Assembly (NCBI GenBank): GCA_017962605.1
Contig: JAGCUY010000079.1
Span: 1 to 33,780, forward strand
Length of the DNA stretch: 33,780 nucleotides
Direction: 5' to 3'
Source of the DNA: Kiritimatiellia bacterium
GTDB taxonomy: Bacteria > Verrucomicrobiota > Kiritimatiellia > RFP12 > JAAYLN01
The position numbers were made by a program, and so were the translations under genes. The notes under the pieces were generated by a model, which had not been told where the DNA came from, did no database searches, and saw only the letters and a program-made list of their open reading frames with translations. The first letter of the stretch is position 1. The number at the start of each line of letters is the position of its first letter. Of this stretch, positions 20,134 through 28,119 are shown one piece after another.

Positions 20134-22605
20134 ATGCACCCCATTGACTGGATACTGTTCGCACTGCCCGTCGCATTCGTCATATACACCGCCATCCGCG
20201 CCCAGCGCTACGTCCACGGCGTAGCCGACTTCCTCTCGGCCGGACGCATCGCGCATCGCTACGTCCTGTGCGTCGCCGGCGCTGAGGCTGGCATGGGGCT
20301 GATCACCCTCGTGGGCAACATGGAGGCCTACTACAACAGCGGCTTCGCCTACAGCTTCTGGTATTCCCTTATCGCCCCCGTGGGCATGGTGCTGGGGCTT
20401 GTCGGCTTCTGCAACTACCGCTTCCGCGAAACTCGCGCCATGACGCTGGGCCAGTTCTTCGAGATGCGCTACTCGCGTCCGTTCCGCATCACCGCCTCGT
20501 TCATCCAGGCTTTCTACGGCGTGCTGAACTATGGAATATTCCCGGCCGTCGGCGCCCGCTTCATGATGTACTTCCTGCAACTGCCAGTATCCTTCACGCT
20601 CTTTGGCGTGCGCTTCTCGACCTTTGCGGCGCTGATGTTCGTGGCGCTCGCCCTCGCCTGTTTCATAGCATGCGCCGGCGGACAAATCACGATCATGGTC
20701 ACAGACTGCGTCCAGGGCATCCTGAGCTACCCAATCTACCTTGTCATCGTGGCCTTCTTCCTCTGGCGCTTCTCATGGTGGAACGACCTCCTTCCGGCAG
20801 TCTCGGCGCGCCCAGACGGCGTCAGCTTCCTGAACCCATTTGACACCGGCGACCTCCGCGACTTCAACATCTTCTTCGTCTTCTCCGGGCTTCTAAGCCT
20901 CTTCCTCATGCGCCTCTCTTGGGGCAGCCGCGGCTACGACAGCGCCGCCAAGGACGCCCACGAGGCGAAGATGGGGGCAGTCCTCGGCACATGGCGCGCC
21001 GGATTCAGCTCCATGATGTATGTGCTGATCGCCGTAGTCGCCTACTCCTTCAACAACCACCCGCGCTTTGCCGAAGAGTCCGCTCGGATGCGCGCAAACC
21101 TTGCGGCAAAGGCATACGAGGACGTGGCGTTCTCCTCGAAATCCGCCATCCCCGCCGGCGAGGCGGAGGCATTGTCCGACGCCTTCGCCGCCGTGCCGCC
21201 GCGCACAGCCTTCACCACCCGCGAGGAATACCGCGCCATAGAGGAGCATGACGCCCAGATGGCTCACTTCAAGGCCGAAACTGCCGACCCCTTCCTGGCG
21301 GCGGCGTCGGAAGTCCTCGGCGGCGAACGCAGCGAGGATGAACTCGCCGCCATGTCGCCTGAAGACCGCGCCGACTGGGGCGCGAAACGCGCCCGCAACC
21401 AGACCCTCGGCACCATTTTCACGCAAATGCGCGTTCCGGCCACCATGCGCGCCATCCTGCCAACCGGTCTCGTCGGCATCTTCTGCGCAATGGCGCTCTT
21501 CCTGATGCTCTCCACCGACACCACCTACCTCCACGGCTGGGCAAGCGTCATCATCCAGGACTTCCTCCTGCCTCTCCGCCGCGCAGCCTGGTCGCCTGCC
21601 CACCAGATTCGCTACCTCCGCATAGCCATCTGCGGCGTCGCCGCCTTCGGCTTCATCTTCAGCTACTACTTCGGCCAGGTTGACTTCATCCTGATGTTCT
21701 TCGCCATCACCGGCGCGCTCTGGATGGCCTCCGGCCCCGTAATCACACTTGGCCTGTATTGGAAGCGCGGGACGACGGCCGCCGCATTCGCCGCCCTGAT
21801 CCTCGGTGCCGCAGCAGCCATCGGCGCCATCTTCGCCCAGAAATACTGGGTGTCGTCGCTCTACCCCTGGATCGCCGCGAACGGCTTCGGGCCCAGCCTC
21901 GACCACCTGCTCCGCGCACTCTCCTCGCCCTTCGAGCCATGGGTGCACTGGGAGCTGACAGCCGACAAGTTCCCGATCAACTCCGTCGAGGTCGGCGTCA
22001 TGACGCAGGTATTCACGCTACTCGTTTACATCGTCGTCTCGCTCCTCACCTGCCGCACGCCCTTCAACATGGAACGCATGCTGCACCGAGGCAAATACGC
22101 GATAGGCGATGCGAAGCATCGAATGAAGGGTGCAGAGCAAATGAAGGGTGCAGAGCAAATGAAGGGTGATGCGGAGCATCAAATGAAGAAGGGCTCTTCA
22201 TTGTTAAGGTCGATTATCGGGATAGACAGCAACTATACCCGCGGCGACAAGGCTCTTGCCTGGTCGGTCTTCATCTACTCCTTCGGCTGGGGCTTCATCG
22301 TCTGCTTCCTGGGCAACGTCGCCTGGCACTTCCTCGGCGCGCACGGCATCCTGCCCGAGCAGCCCGAGTCCTGGTGGGGAATCTGGTTCTTCATCGGCTC
22401 GCTCTGCATCGCGTGCGTCATCGGCATTGTCTCGACAATCTGGTTCGGCATCTGCTCAACGCGCGACCTGCTGCGTCTCTTCCGCGACTTGGAGGAGCGC
22501 GAGCGCCAGGGCGGCGGGCTCAACGCGCTCGACGACGGCCGCGTGGAGGGCCACGTTTCCCTCGCCGACGCCGAAGAGGTCGCCCGCATCGAGGCGGAGA
22601 AATAA
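20134..22605 (+). CDS. Sodium:solute symporter (SSS family), large form
   Basis: The 823-residue membrane protein has an SSS core: SAGR near the N-terminus after TM1, then EAGMGLITLVGNMEAYYNSGFAYSFW, MTLGQFFEMRYSRPFRITASFIQAFYG and QITIMVTDCVQGILSYPIY, motifs shared with the SSS/PanF-SGLT group. Two departures from the usual length of 500-600 are seen: an extra hydrophilic loop of about 130 residues (306-440, rich in Glu and Ala) and a C-terminal part with two more membrane segments after a repeat-coded stretch (KGAEQM units, about 660-683). Location beside galK and a shared palindrome suggests sugar uptake with sodium, which is inference. GGAAAC lies before the ATG. Confidence 0.82.
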   Translation: MHPIDWILFALPVAFVIYTAIRAQRYVHGVADFLSAGRIAHRYVLCVAGAEAGMGLITLVGNMEAYYNSGFAYSFWYSLIAPVGMVLGLVGFCNYRFRETRAMTLGQFFEMRYSRPFRITASFIQAFYGVLNYGIFPAVGARFMMYFLQLPVSFTLFGVRFSTFAALMFVALALACFIACAGGQITIMVTDCVQGILSYPIYLVIVAFFLWRFSWWNDLLPAVSARPDGVSFLNPFDTGDLRDFNIFFVFSGLLSLFLMRLSWGSRGYDSAAKDAHEAKMGAVLGTWRAGFSSMMYVLIAVVAYSFNNHPRFAEESARMRANLAAKAYEDVAFSSKSAIPAGEAEALSDAFAAVPPRTAFTTREEYRAIEEHDAQMAHFKAETADPFLAAASEVLGGERSEDELAAMSPEDRADWGAKRARNQTLGTIFTQMRVPATMRAILPTGLVGIFCAMALFLMLSTDTTYLHGWASVIIQDFLLPLRRAAWSPAHQIRYLRIAICGVAAFGFIFSYYFGQVDFILMFFAITGALWMASGPVITLGLYWKRGTTAAAFAALILGAAAAIGAIFAQKYWVSSLYPWIAANGFGPSLDHLLRALSSPFEPWVHWELTADKFPINSVEVGVMTQVFTLLVYIVVSLLTCRTPFNMERMLHRGKYAIGDAKHRMKGAEQMKGAEQMKGDAEHQMKKGSSLLRSIIGIDSNYTRGDKALAWSVFIYSFGWGFIVCFLGNVAWHFLGAHGILPEQPESWWGIWFFIGSLCIACVIGIVSTIWFGICSTRDLLRLFRDLEERERQGGGLNALDDGRVEGHVSLADAEEVARIEAEK
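22105..22182. repeat. 18-bp tandem repeat inside the symporter gene
   Basis: ATGAAGGGTGCAGAGCAA occurs twice without a gap (22123-22140, 22141-22158) and a longer third version (22159-22182) follows. The block is in frame, adds MKGAEQ-type units to a cytoplasmic or periplasmic loop and is less GC-rich than its surroundings. Confidence 0.85.
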
Positions 22606-22618
22606 AGGGCGATGCACA

Positions 22619-22657
22619 CAAAAAAGGCGGCCGGTGTTTGCCGGCCGCCTTTTTTGT
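22619..22657. terminator. Bidirectional intrinsic terminator
   Basis: GGCGGCCGG (22626-22634) pairs with CCGGCCGCC (22641-22649) around a 6-base loop, with A-run on the left and T-run on the right, so it works in both directions. It lies between the convergent ends of the symporter (22605) and gdhA (22684) and would end both transcripts. Confidence 0.93.
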
Positions 22658-22683
22658 TTTGCGGAAACTTGTCGCGTGTCCGC

Positions 22684-24027
22684 TTAAACAAGGCCATGCG
22701 CCAGCATGGCGTCGGCGACCTTGACGAAGCCGGCGATGTTCGCGCCGACGACGTAGTTGCCCTTCTTGCCGTACTTGGCGGCCGCCTCGTAGGCGTTGTC
22801 GTGGATGGCCTTCATGATGCCCTTCAGCTTGGCATCGACCTCTTCCGCGCTCCAGGAGAGGCGCTCGGAGTTCTGCGACATCTCCAGACCGGAGGTCGCG
22901 ACGCCGCCAGCGTTGGAGGCCTTGCCCGGCGAGTAGAGGATCTTAGCCTTGACGAAGGCGTCGATGGCCTCGAGCGTCGAAGGCATGTTGGCGCCTTCGC
23001 CGACGAGCTTGCAGCCGTTCTTGAGGAGGGTCGCGGCATCCTTGCCGTCCAGTTCGTTCTGACGGGCGCAGGGGAATGCGCAATCGACGGGCACCACCCA
23101 GGGGCGGCCGTTGGCGTGGAACTCGACGCCCTTGCGGTTCTTCGCGAAGGTGGCGAGGTCGCCGCGCTTGACCTGCTTGAGGTTCTTGACTTCGTCGATG
23201 AAGGCCTGGTTCATGCCGTCCTTCACGTAGATCCAGCCGGTGCGGTCGGAGAAGGTCACGGGCTTTGCGCCGAGCTGCACGAGCTTCTCGGCCGCATACT
23301 GCGCGACGTTGCCCGAACCGGAGATTGAGCAGACCTTGCCCTCAAGGGTTTCCTTGCGGGTGGCGAGCATGTTCTCAGCGAAATAGACGTCGCCGTAGCC
23401 GGTGGCCTCGGGGCGGATCAGCGAGCCGCCGAAGGAGAGGCCCTTGCCGGTGAGGACGCCGGTGAACTGGTTGGTGAGGCGCTTGTACTGGCCGAAGAGG
23501 TAGCCGATCTCGCGGCCGCCCACGTTCATGTCGCCGGCGGGGACGTCGGTGTCGGCGCCGATGTGGCGGAAGAGCTCAGTCATGAAGGACTGGCAGAAGC
23601 GCATGACTTCGGCGTCGCTGCGGCCTTTGGGATTGAAGTCGGAGCCGCCCTTGCCGCCGCCCAATGGGAGAGTGGTGAGGGAGTTCTTGAAGACCTGCTC
23701 GAAGGCGAGGAACTTGAGGACCGAGAGGTTGACCGTGCTGTCGAAGCGGAGACCGCCTTTGTAGGGGCCGATGGCGCCGTTGAACTGGATGCGGTAGCCG
23801 CGGTTCACGTGGACCTTGCCGGCGTCGTCTGTCCAGGGGACGCGGAACATAACGATGCGCTCGGGCTCGACCATGCGCTCGAGGATGGCGTTCTGCTCAT
23901 ACTTGGGGTTGGCCTTGATCACCGGCTCCAGAGAGACGAGGACTTCCTCGACCGCCTGCAGGAATTCGGGCTGGCCCGCGTTCTTTGCCTTGACATCCGC
24001 CAGGATGTCCCTGATGTACTTGTGCAT
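22684..24027 (-). CDS. gdhA: NADP-type glutamate dehydrogenase
   Basis: At 447 residues this is the normal length of hexameric family I glutamate dehydrogenase, which aminates 2-oxoglutarate with ammonia. Clear motifs: NRGYRIQFNGAIGPYKGGLRF, the catalytic Lys in PLGGGKGGSDFNPKGRSD, the dinucleotide fold SISGSGNVAQYAAEKL and the AFPCARQNELDGKDAATLL segment. The substrate lysines appear intact. AAGGAG lies 7-8 nt before the ATG, and a good promoter (24094-24122) precedes it. It is a single-gene unit closed by the terminator at 22619-22657. The role is ammonia assimilation in an ammonia-rich habitat, or glutamate breakdown. Confidence 0.95.
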   Translation of the reverse strand: MHKYIRDILADVKAKNAGQPEFLQAVEEVLVSLEPVIKANPKYEQNAILERMVEPERIVMFRVPWTDDAGKVHVNRGYRIQFNGAIGPYKGGLRFDSTVNLSVLKFLAFEQVFKNSLTTLPLGGGKGGSDFNPKGRSDAEVMRFCQSFMTELFRHIGADTDVPAGDMNVGGREIGYLFGQYKRLTNQFTGVLTGKGLSFGGSLIRPEATGYGDVYFAENMLATRKETLEGKVCSISGSGNVAQYAAEKLVQLGAKPVTFSDRTGWIYVKDGMNQAFIDEVKNLKQVKRGDLATFAKNRKGVEFHANGRPWVVPVDCAFPCARQNELDGKDAATLLKNGCKLVGEGANMPSTLEAIDAFVKAKILYSPGKASNAGGVATSGLEMSQNSERLSWSAEEVDAKLKGIMKAIHDNAYEAAAKYGKKGNYVVGANIAGFVKVADAMLAHGLV

Positions 24028-24093
24028 TATTGCTCCTTATTAGTTGATAAGTTAAGAAAAGCCCTTGGCCCACGCCAAAAAGACAACATAACC

Positions 24094-24122
24094 ATTATAT
24101 CGGCAATCGTTCGCCGATGCAA
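24094..24122 (-). promoter_or_regulatory. Promoter of gdhA
   Basis: On the minus strand TATAAT is at 24094-24099 and TTGCAT at 24117-24122, spacer 17 bases. This is the best sigma-70-like promoter in the window and gives a leader of about 60 nt. Confidence 0.75.
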
Positions 24123-24212
24123 GCGGCAACAACGCCACTTGCACCATAAACACGCGCATACTTCCGGCAATTTTGCCGATATGGGCTGGGGCTCCAAGTT
24201 CCAGTGCGCGGC

Positions 24213-24268
24213 AAACGACATGCGGCCTGCGGGAAGAGACTTGCAGCTTGCGACCTTTATCCTGCGAC
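24213..24268. repeat. Degenerate heptanucleotide tract F
   Basis: Units of seven (AAACGAC, ATGCGGC, CTGCGGG, AAGAGAC, TTGCAGC, TTGCGAC, CTTTATC, CTGCGAC) run up to the -10 box of the lpxL-like gene. The words recall the tract inside the XylR-like gene. The tract occupies the -35 region of the promoter. Confidence 0.65.
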
Positions 24269-24273
24269 TTTGA

Positions 24274-24279
24274 TATAAT
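24274..24279 (+). promoter_or_regulatory. -10 box of the lpxL-like gene, leaderless start
   Basis: TATAAT at 24274-24279 is followed after only 6 bases by the ATG at 24286. The start of transcription would fall at or next to the A of the start codon, so no ribosome binding site can be in the mRNA. Confidence 0.6.
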
Positions 24280-24285
24280 CGTTTT

Positions 24286-25254
24286 ATGCCATCCTCTGAC
24301 CATACCAAACCTTGTATCCGCCACAGGCTTGAATACGCTGCGATTCTGGCCGTCGAGTGCCTTTTCAGGGCGCTGCCGATGCGCTTGTGCCGCTTGTCGG
24401 CCACAGGCCTGGCCCGCCTTGCCTTCCATGTCGTCCGCTGGCGGAGACGCGAGGCCCTTCGCCGCATAAGGGAGGTATTCCCCGACATCGCGCCCAAAGA
24501 GGCGCGGCGCATCGCCTTCCGCTCCTTGCAGACCATTCTCCTCAACGCCGCCGAATTGATGCACCTGCGCGGCGTCGATGACGCATGGATTGCCGCGAAC
24601 ATCGAAAACTGCCCCATCGCCATGGAGAAGCTTCGCGCCATTGTGGTCCAAAGCGGCCTCATCCTCGCGCTCCCCCACTTTGGCAACTGGGACCTTGCCG
24701 GCATCGTCGTGGCCCATCACGGCATCCCGATATTCTCCGTCGCCGGCGTCCAGCACAACCCCCTCACGAACGACTGGATCAACCGCAAGCGCGCCACCGG
24801 CATAACCATCCTCAACCGCGGCTCAACGGCCCTGCGGCAGATTGTAAAGAGGCTCAAGGACCACGAGGTTTTCGCCATACTTCCCGACGTGCGCATGAAA
24901 ACGCCCGACCTCGAAGTCCCCTTCCTTGGCGCAACCGCGAACATCGGCCGCGGCATGGCGGCCTTCGCGCGCAAGACGGGTTCGCCAATTCTCGTGGCGG
25001 ACGTGCGCCGCCTCAATGACGGCCGCCACTTCCTCGACGTCAGGGAGCCAATTTCGCCCGACCCCTCGCTGGACGACGAGGCCGACATCACCCGCATGAC
25101 TTGCGCGGCCATGGCGGCCGTGGAAAAGCAGATACGCTCCGACCCCGGCCAGTGGTTCTGGTACAACAAGCGCTGGGTGCTGGAGCCGATTGAAAAGCGG
25201 CCTTTCGCGCAAGTTTGCGCGACTCCGGCGAGGCCGCCGGAGTGCAAAACCTAA
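24286..25254 (+). CDS. Lipid A biosynthesis acyltransferase, LpxL/HtrB-like
   Basis: The 322-residue protein belongs to the lysophospholipid acyltransferase group that adds secondary acyl chains to lipid A. The HX4D catalytic motif is H131-FGNW-D136 in LALPHFGNWDLAG. Further family marks are VPFLGATANIGRGMAAFARKTGSPIL and the end motif PGQWFWYNKRWVLEP. A hydrophobic N-terminal stretch (about 18-35) may anchor it to the inner membrane. It implies lipid A and an outer membrane in this organism. The tail after 300 (PFAQVCATPARPPECKT) is extra. The -10 box is 6 bases before the ATG. The NIF3-like gene follows closely and is likely co-transcribed. Confidence 0.88.
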   Translation: MPSSDHTKPCIRHRLEYAAILAVECLFRALPMRLCRLSATGLARLAFHVVRWRRREALRRIREVFPDIAPKEARRIAFRSLQTILLNAAELMHLRGVDDAWIAANIENCPIAMEKLRAIVVQSGLILALPHFGNWDLAGIVVAHHGIPIFSVAGVQHNPLTNDWINRKRATGITILNRGSTALRQIVKRLKDHEVFAILPDVRMKTPDLEVPFLGATANIGRGMAAFARKTGSPILVADVRRLNDGRHFLDVREPISPDPSLDDEADITRMTCAAMAAVEKQIRSDPGQWFWYNKRWVLEPIEKRPFAQVCATPARPPECKT

Positions 25255-25267
25255 AGAGATGGCAACA

Positions 25268-26035
25268 ATGGCTACTACAAAGAGTGAAGCGCTCTATGCG
25301 GCGCTGGCGGAGAAGATGAACATCGCCGGCTTTGAGGATGTGTCCAACAATGGGCTGCAAGTGGCGTCGCGGAAGACGGCCATCGGCAAGGTCAGCTCGG
25401 GCGTCGATGCGACGCTGCCTTTCTTTGAAGAGGCCGCGCGGCGTGGCGCCGACCTCGTCATCTGCCACCATGGCATCAGCTGGGGCGACTCCCTCAAGCG
25501 AATCGCGGGCCTGAACTACGACCAAGTGTCTTTCCTCATCGGCCACGACCTGGCTCTTTGGGCCTGCCACCTCCCGCTTGACGCGCACCCGGCCCTGGGC
25601 AACAACGCGCAGATCTGCGCCGCGCTTGGCCTCGAAGACCTGCGACCCTTCGGCATCTACCACGGGAATACGATCGGCTTCCGTGGCGAGTTCGCCGCGC
25701 CAATGCCCCGCGCAGACTTCCTGACTCTGCTGAAAGAAAAAATTTCGCCGCGCATAACGGCACATGAGTTCGGCGCCGACATGGTAAAGACCGTCGGCGT
25801 CGTCTCTGGCGGCGCAGCCTCGATGCTTGGCGAGGCTCTGGACGAGGGGCTGGACGCCTTCGTCGATGGCGAGACCGATCTCGCCGCCTTCAACCTCTGC
25901 CTCCAGCGTCACGGCAACATGTATGCCGCCGGACACTACGCCACGGAGCGCTTCGGCATCCGCGCCGTGGGCGAATGGCTCTCCAGCCGCTTCGGCGTGG
26001 AGCACGAGTTCATCGACTTTGATTTGCCGCTCTAG
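25268..26035 (+). CDS. NIF3-like dinuclear metal-centre protein
   Basis: A 255-residue NIF3/YbgI-type protein from the ATG at 25268, placed 9 nt after AAAGAG. An ATG three codons earlier (25259) touches that sequence and is less likely. The N-terminal EDVSNNGLQVA, CHHGISWGD, HLPLDAHPALGNN and C-terminal GETDLAAFN...GNMYAAGHYATERFG motifs hold the His, Asp and Glu ligands of the dinuclear metal site. The family has been proposed to be GTP cyclohydrolase-like or hydrolase-like, without a settled role. Its stop is within the CTAG palindrome that is also the stop of the convergent ATPase gene. It follows the lpxL-like gene by 13 bases. Confidence 0.88.
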   Translation: MATTKSEALYAALAEKMNIAGFEDVSNNGLQVASRKTAIGKVSSGVDATLPFFEEAARRGADLVICHHGISWGDSLKRIAGLNYDQVSFLIGHDLALWACHLPLDAHPALGNNAQICAALGLEDLRPFGIYHGNTIGFRGEFAAPMPRADFLTLLKEKISPRITAHEFGADMVKTVGVVSGGAASMLGEALDEGLDAFVDGETDLAAFNLCLQRHGNMYAAGHYATERFGIRAVGEWLSSRFGVEHEFIDFDLPL

Positions 26036-26955
26036 CGGATTTCGGCGCAGGTCTCGACGCGTTCGCACTGCGCTGCCTTGGGGCAGCGCGGGCGGAAGGC
26101 GCATGACCAGCCGCCGTCCTTGAGACGGCAGCGCGCGGCGATCTCGCGGGGCGACGGCACCTCGCCTGGAATGTCGCGCAGATCCGCTACGCCGCCGGCG
26201 GCGATGTGCGGCACCGCCGCCACCAACCCCTGCGCGTAAGGATGGCGCGGGTGCTCGGCGACTTCGCACGCCGGGCCGCTCTCGACGATCTGCCCGGCGT
26301 AAAAGACATTCACCCTGTCGCAGAGATTCGCCACAAGCCCCAGATTGTGCGTGGCGAGGAGGAGCGACATGCCGCGCTCCATGACGATGCGGTCGAGAAG
26401 CGCCATCACATCGGCCTGGGTGGTGGCGTCGAGCGCCGTCGTGGGCTCGTCGGCCACGAGGAGGTCAGGTTCGCGCAGCAGGGCCATCGCGATCATCACG
26501 CGCTGGCACATTCCGCCACTCAGCTCGCAGGGGTAGGAGCGCATGACGGCTTCCGGGTCGCGCAGGTCAACGGCCCTCAGTGTCTCGGTGATGCGTCCGT
26601 CTAAGGCGGCGCGGCCCTGGTGCTCCCCCTGCCCCGCCATCGCCTCGCGCAACTGCGCACCGATCCGCATCACGGGGTCTAGCGAGGCCATGGGGTCTTG
26701 AAAAATGTAGGATATGCGCGGATGAGGGCCACGAAGCGGCGCGCCATCGAAAAGCACCTCTCCGGAGATGGCCGCGCCATCAGTTGGCGGGAGGCGCGTC
26801 AGCGCCAAAAGCGTCATGCTCTTGCCGCAGCCGCTTTCGCCCACAAGCGCAACGCGCTCGCCGCGGCCGACGCAAAATGAAACACCTCGCAGGATGGGCG
26901 CCGCCTCGGCGCCCATCCCGAATTCGAGGCCAAGGTTCTTGACTTCAAGAAGCAA
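26032..26955 (-). CDS. Lone dipeptide/oligopeptide-type ABC transporter ATPase
   Basis: The 307-residue protein is the DppD/OppD-type ATPase: Walker A GESGCGKS, Q-loop FQDPMASLDP, signature LSGGMCQRV, Walker B LLVADEPTTALD, H-loop LLATHN, and the oligopeptide-type C-terminal domain with the Cys-rich motif CAFRPRCPKA...C, thought to bind an iron-sulfur cluster in this family. Such ATPases power peptide or nickel uptake with two permeases, a binding protein and usually a DppF partner. None of these is in the window, so it is an orphan here. It starts 8 bases after the glycine-zipper gene. Its stop codon shares a CTAG palindrome with the opposite gene. Confidence 0.87.
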   Translation of the reverse strand: MLLEVKNLGLEFGMGAEAAPILRGVSFCVGRGERVALVGESGCGKSMTLLALTRLPPTDGAAISGEVLFDGAPLRGPHPRISYIFQDPMASLDPVMRIGAQLREAMAGQGEHQGRAALDGRITETLRAVDLRDPEAVMRSYPCELSGGMCQRVMIAMALLREPDLLVADEPTTALDATTQADVMALLDRIVMERGMSLLLATHNLGLVANLCDRVNVFYAGQIVESGPACEVAEHPRHPYAQGLVAAVPHIAAGGVADLRDIPGEVPSPREIAARCRLKDGGWSCAFRPRCPKAAQCERVETCAEIR

Positions 26956-26963
26956 AGCTCAGC

Positions 26964-27437
26964 CTAGAGGGGCTGGACGCGGTCCTTGCCCGCAGCGCCG
27001 CCTGAAATCACGCGGACGCGCTGGCCAACCGAGAACATCGTGTCGGCTTCCTGGACGATCACGAGAGTCTGGCCGTTGTCGAGCTGGACGGTGATCTGAA
27101 GGCCGTTCTTGGTGGTTACGCCCTTCTCGACCGCCGCACCGGCTGCGGCTCCGCCAAGCCCGCCGGCGACTGTGGCCAGGGTGTTGCCCTTGCCGCCGCC
27201 GAAGAGGTTGCCAACCGCCGCGCCGGCAATGCCGCCCGCGATTGCGCCAATGGGCGACTTCTCGCCTTCAATGACGCCGGCGCGCACGTCGGTGACGGTT
27301 CCCGTCGAAATCGACTGCGCGTGAAGCGCCTCGTCATGGCTGAATACCGTGCCGCTGTTCGATGACTGGCACCCGACAAAGGTCGAGAGCGAAATCGCGG
27401 CCATTGCGAATGCCGCAGCAATAGTTGTCTTGCTCAT
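26964..27437 (-). CDS. Glycine-zipper envelope lipoprotein, SlyB-like
   Basis: A 157-residue protein with an N-terminal signal ending in a lipobox-like FVGC (Cys about 23) and a glycine zipper region (IGAIAGGIAGAAVGNLFGGGKGNTLATVAGGLGGAAAGAAV, about 63-103) followed by a small beta domain (GLQITVQLDNGQTLVIVQEADTMFSVGQRVRVI). This is the layout of SlyB/PcP-type outer membrane lipoproteins. AAAGG lies before the ATG and a promoter at 27463-27475. The start region is divergent from the LysM lipoprotein. The DppD-like gene follows in the same direction. The role in envelope stability is inferred from the family. Confidence 0.8.
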   Translation of the reverse strand: MSKTTIAAAFAMAAISLSTFVGCQSSNSGTVFSHDEALHAQSISTGTVTDVRAGVIEGEKSPIGAIAGGIAGAAVGNLFGGGKGNTLATVAGGLGGAAAGAAVEKGVTTKNGLQITVQLDNGQTLVIVQEADTMFSVGQRVRVISGGAAGKDRVQPL

Positions 27438-27462
27438 GTTGTGTTACCTTTCAGAAAAACAT

Positions 27463-27475
27463 ATCCATTCTACCA
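27463..27475 (-). promoter_or_regulatory. Extended -10 promoter of the glycine-zipper gene
   Basis: Minus strand TGGTAGAATGGAT, third identical copy of the 13-base element. It is 8 bases from the divergent -10 box at 27484-27489, so the two promoters overlap and polymerase can probably serve only one at a time. Confidence 0.6.
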
Positions 27476-27483
27476 TAATGTGC

Positions 27484-27489
27484 TATAAT
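27484..27489 (+). promoter_or_regulatory. -10 box of the LysM lipoprotein gene
   Basis: TATAAT is followed after 7 bases by the ATG at 27497. TGGTGGA lies between them but would barely be transcribed, so this transcript is probably leaderless. Confidence 0.55.
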
Positions 27490-27496
27490 TGGTGGA

Positions 27497-28108
27497 ATGA
27501 AAAACAACATCTTTACAATTTTCCCCGCAATCGCGATGGTGGTCCTTTTTTCTGGATGCGGCACCATGTACAGCGGTTTTGGCACATACGACCAGGAGCG
27601 CCAGGAACGCCAATACCAGCGCGACCAGACGCGCCTCCGCGAGCAGATGGCGCAGCGTCAGCTCCAGCAGAACGCCGACAGCGCTTTGTCTGCCGCGCGC
27701 GACGCTGAGACGCGCATTAGGTACCTCGAGCAACGACTGGAGCGGCTTGAGGCCACTTCGCGCAATGTCTCGTCCTACGCCTCGCTGGCCGATATCGACG
27801 CCCTTCGCCGCGAAAACGAATCCCTCCGCGCACAGCTTGCAGAAACGCGGGCGTCTCAGGAGAGCATGAGGGCGGAAATTATCTCCAATGTCCAGTCGCT
27901 TTTGAAGGAACAGCAAAACAGGGCCGCCACGGCAGCGCCCAAGGCGGTCGCCCAGGCGCTCAGCGGATACGAGCACAAGGTTGAGTCAGGCCAGACGCTC
28001 TCGGCAATCGCCAAGGCGTACGGAGTAAGCGTGAAGAAAATAAAGGATGCTAACAACCTCACCAGCGACGCTATTAGAGTCGGGCAGGTGCTGTTCATTC
28101 CGGATTAA
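27497..28108 (+). CDS. LysM-domain lipoprotein with coiled coil
   Basis: The 203-residue product has a lipoprotein signal with lipobox LFSGC (Cys21), then a long charged helical part (about 35-140, [26 protein letters not shown] and further heptads such as [16 protein letters not shown]), and a LysM domain at the C-terminus ([45 protein letters not shown]). LysM binds peptidoglycan, so the protein would bridge outer membrane and cell wall. It may act as an anchor or division-related factor, which cannot be decided. It is divergent from the SlyB-like gene with overlapping promoters. Confidence 0.88.
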   Translation: MKNNIFTIFPAIAMVVLFSGCGTMYSGFGTYDQERQERQYQRDQTRLREQMAQRQLQQNADSALSAARDAETRIRYLEQRLERLEATSRNVSSYASLADIDALRRENESLRAQLAETRASQESMRAEIISNVQSLLKEQQNRAATAAPKAVAQALSGYEHKVESGQTLSAIAKAYGVSVKKIKDANNLTSDAIRVGQVLFIPD

Positions 28109-28119
28109 TTTGTAAGTTT

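Noticed and set aside
20893..21948. 351-codon minus frame opposite the symporter
   Set aside because: Shadow frame with low-complexity Glu/Gly/Val composition; the plus frame has membrane segments and family motifs.
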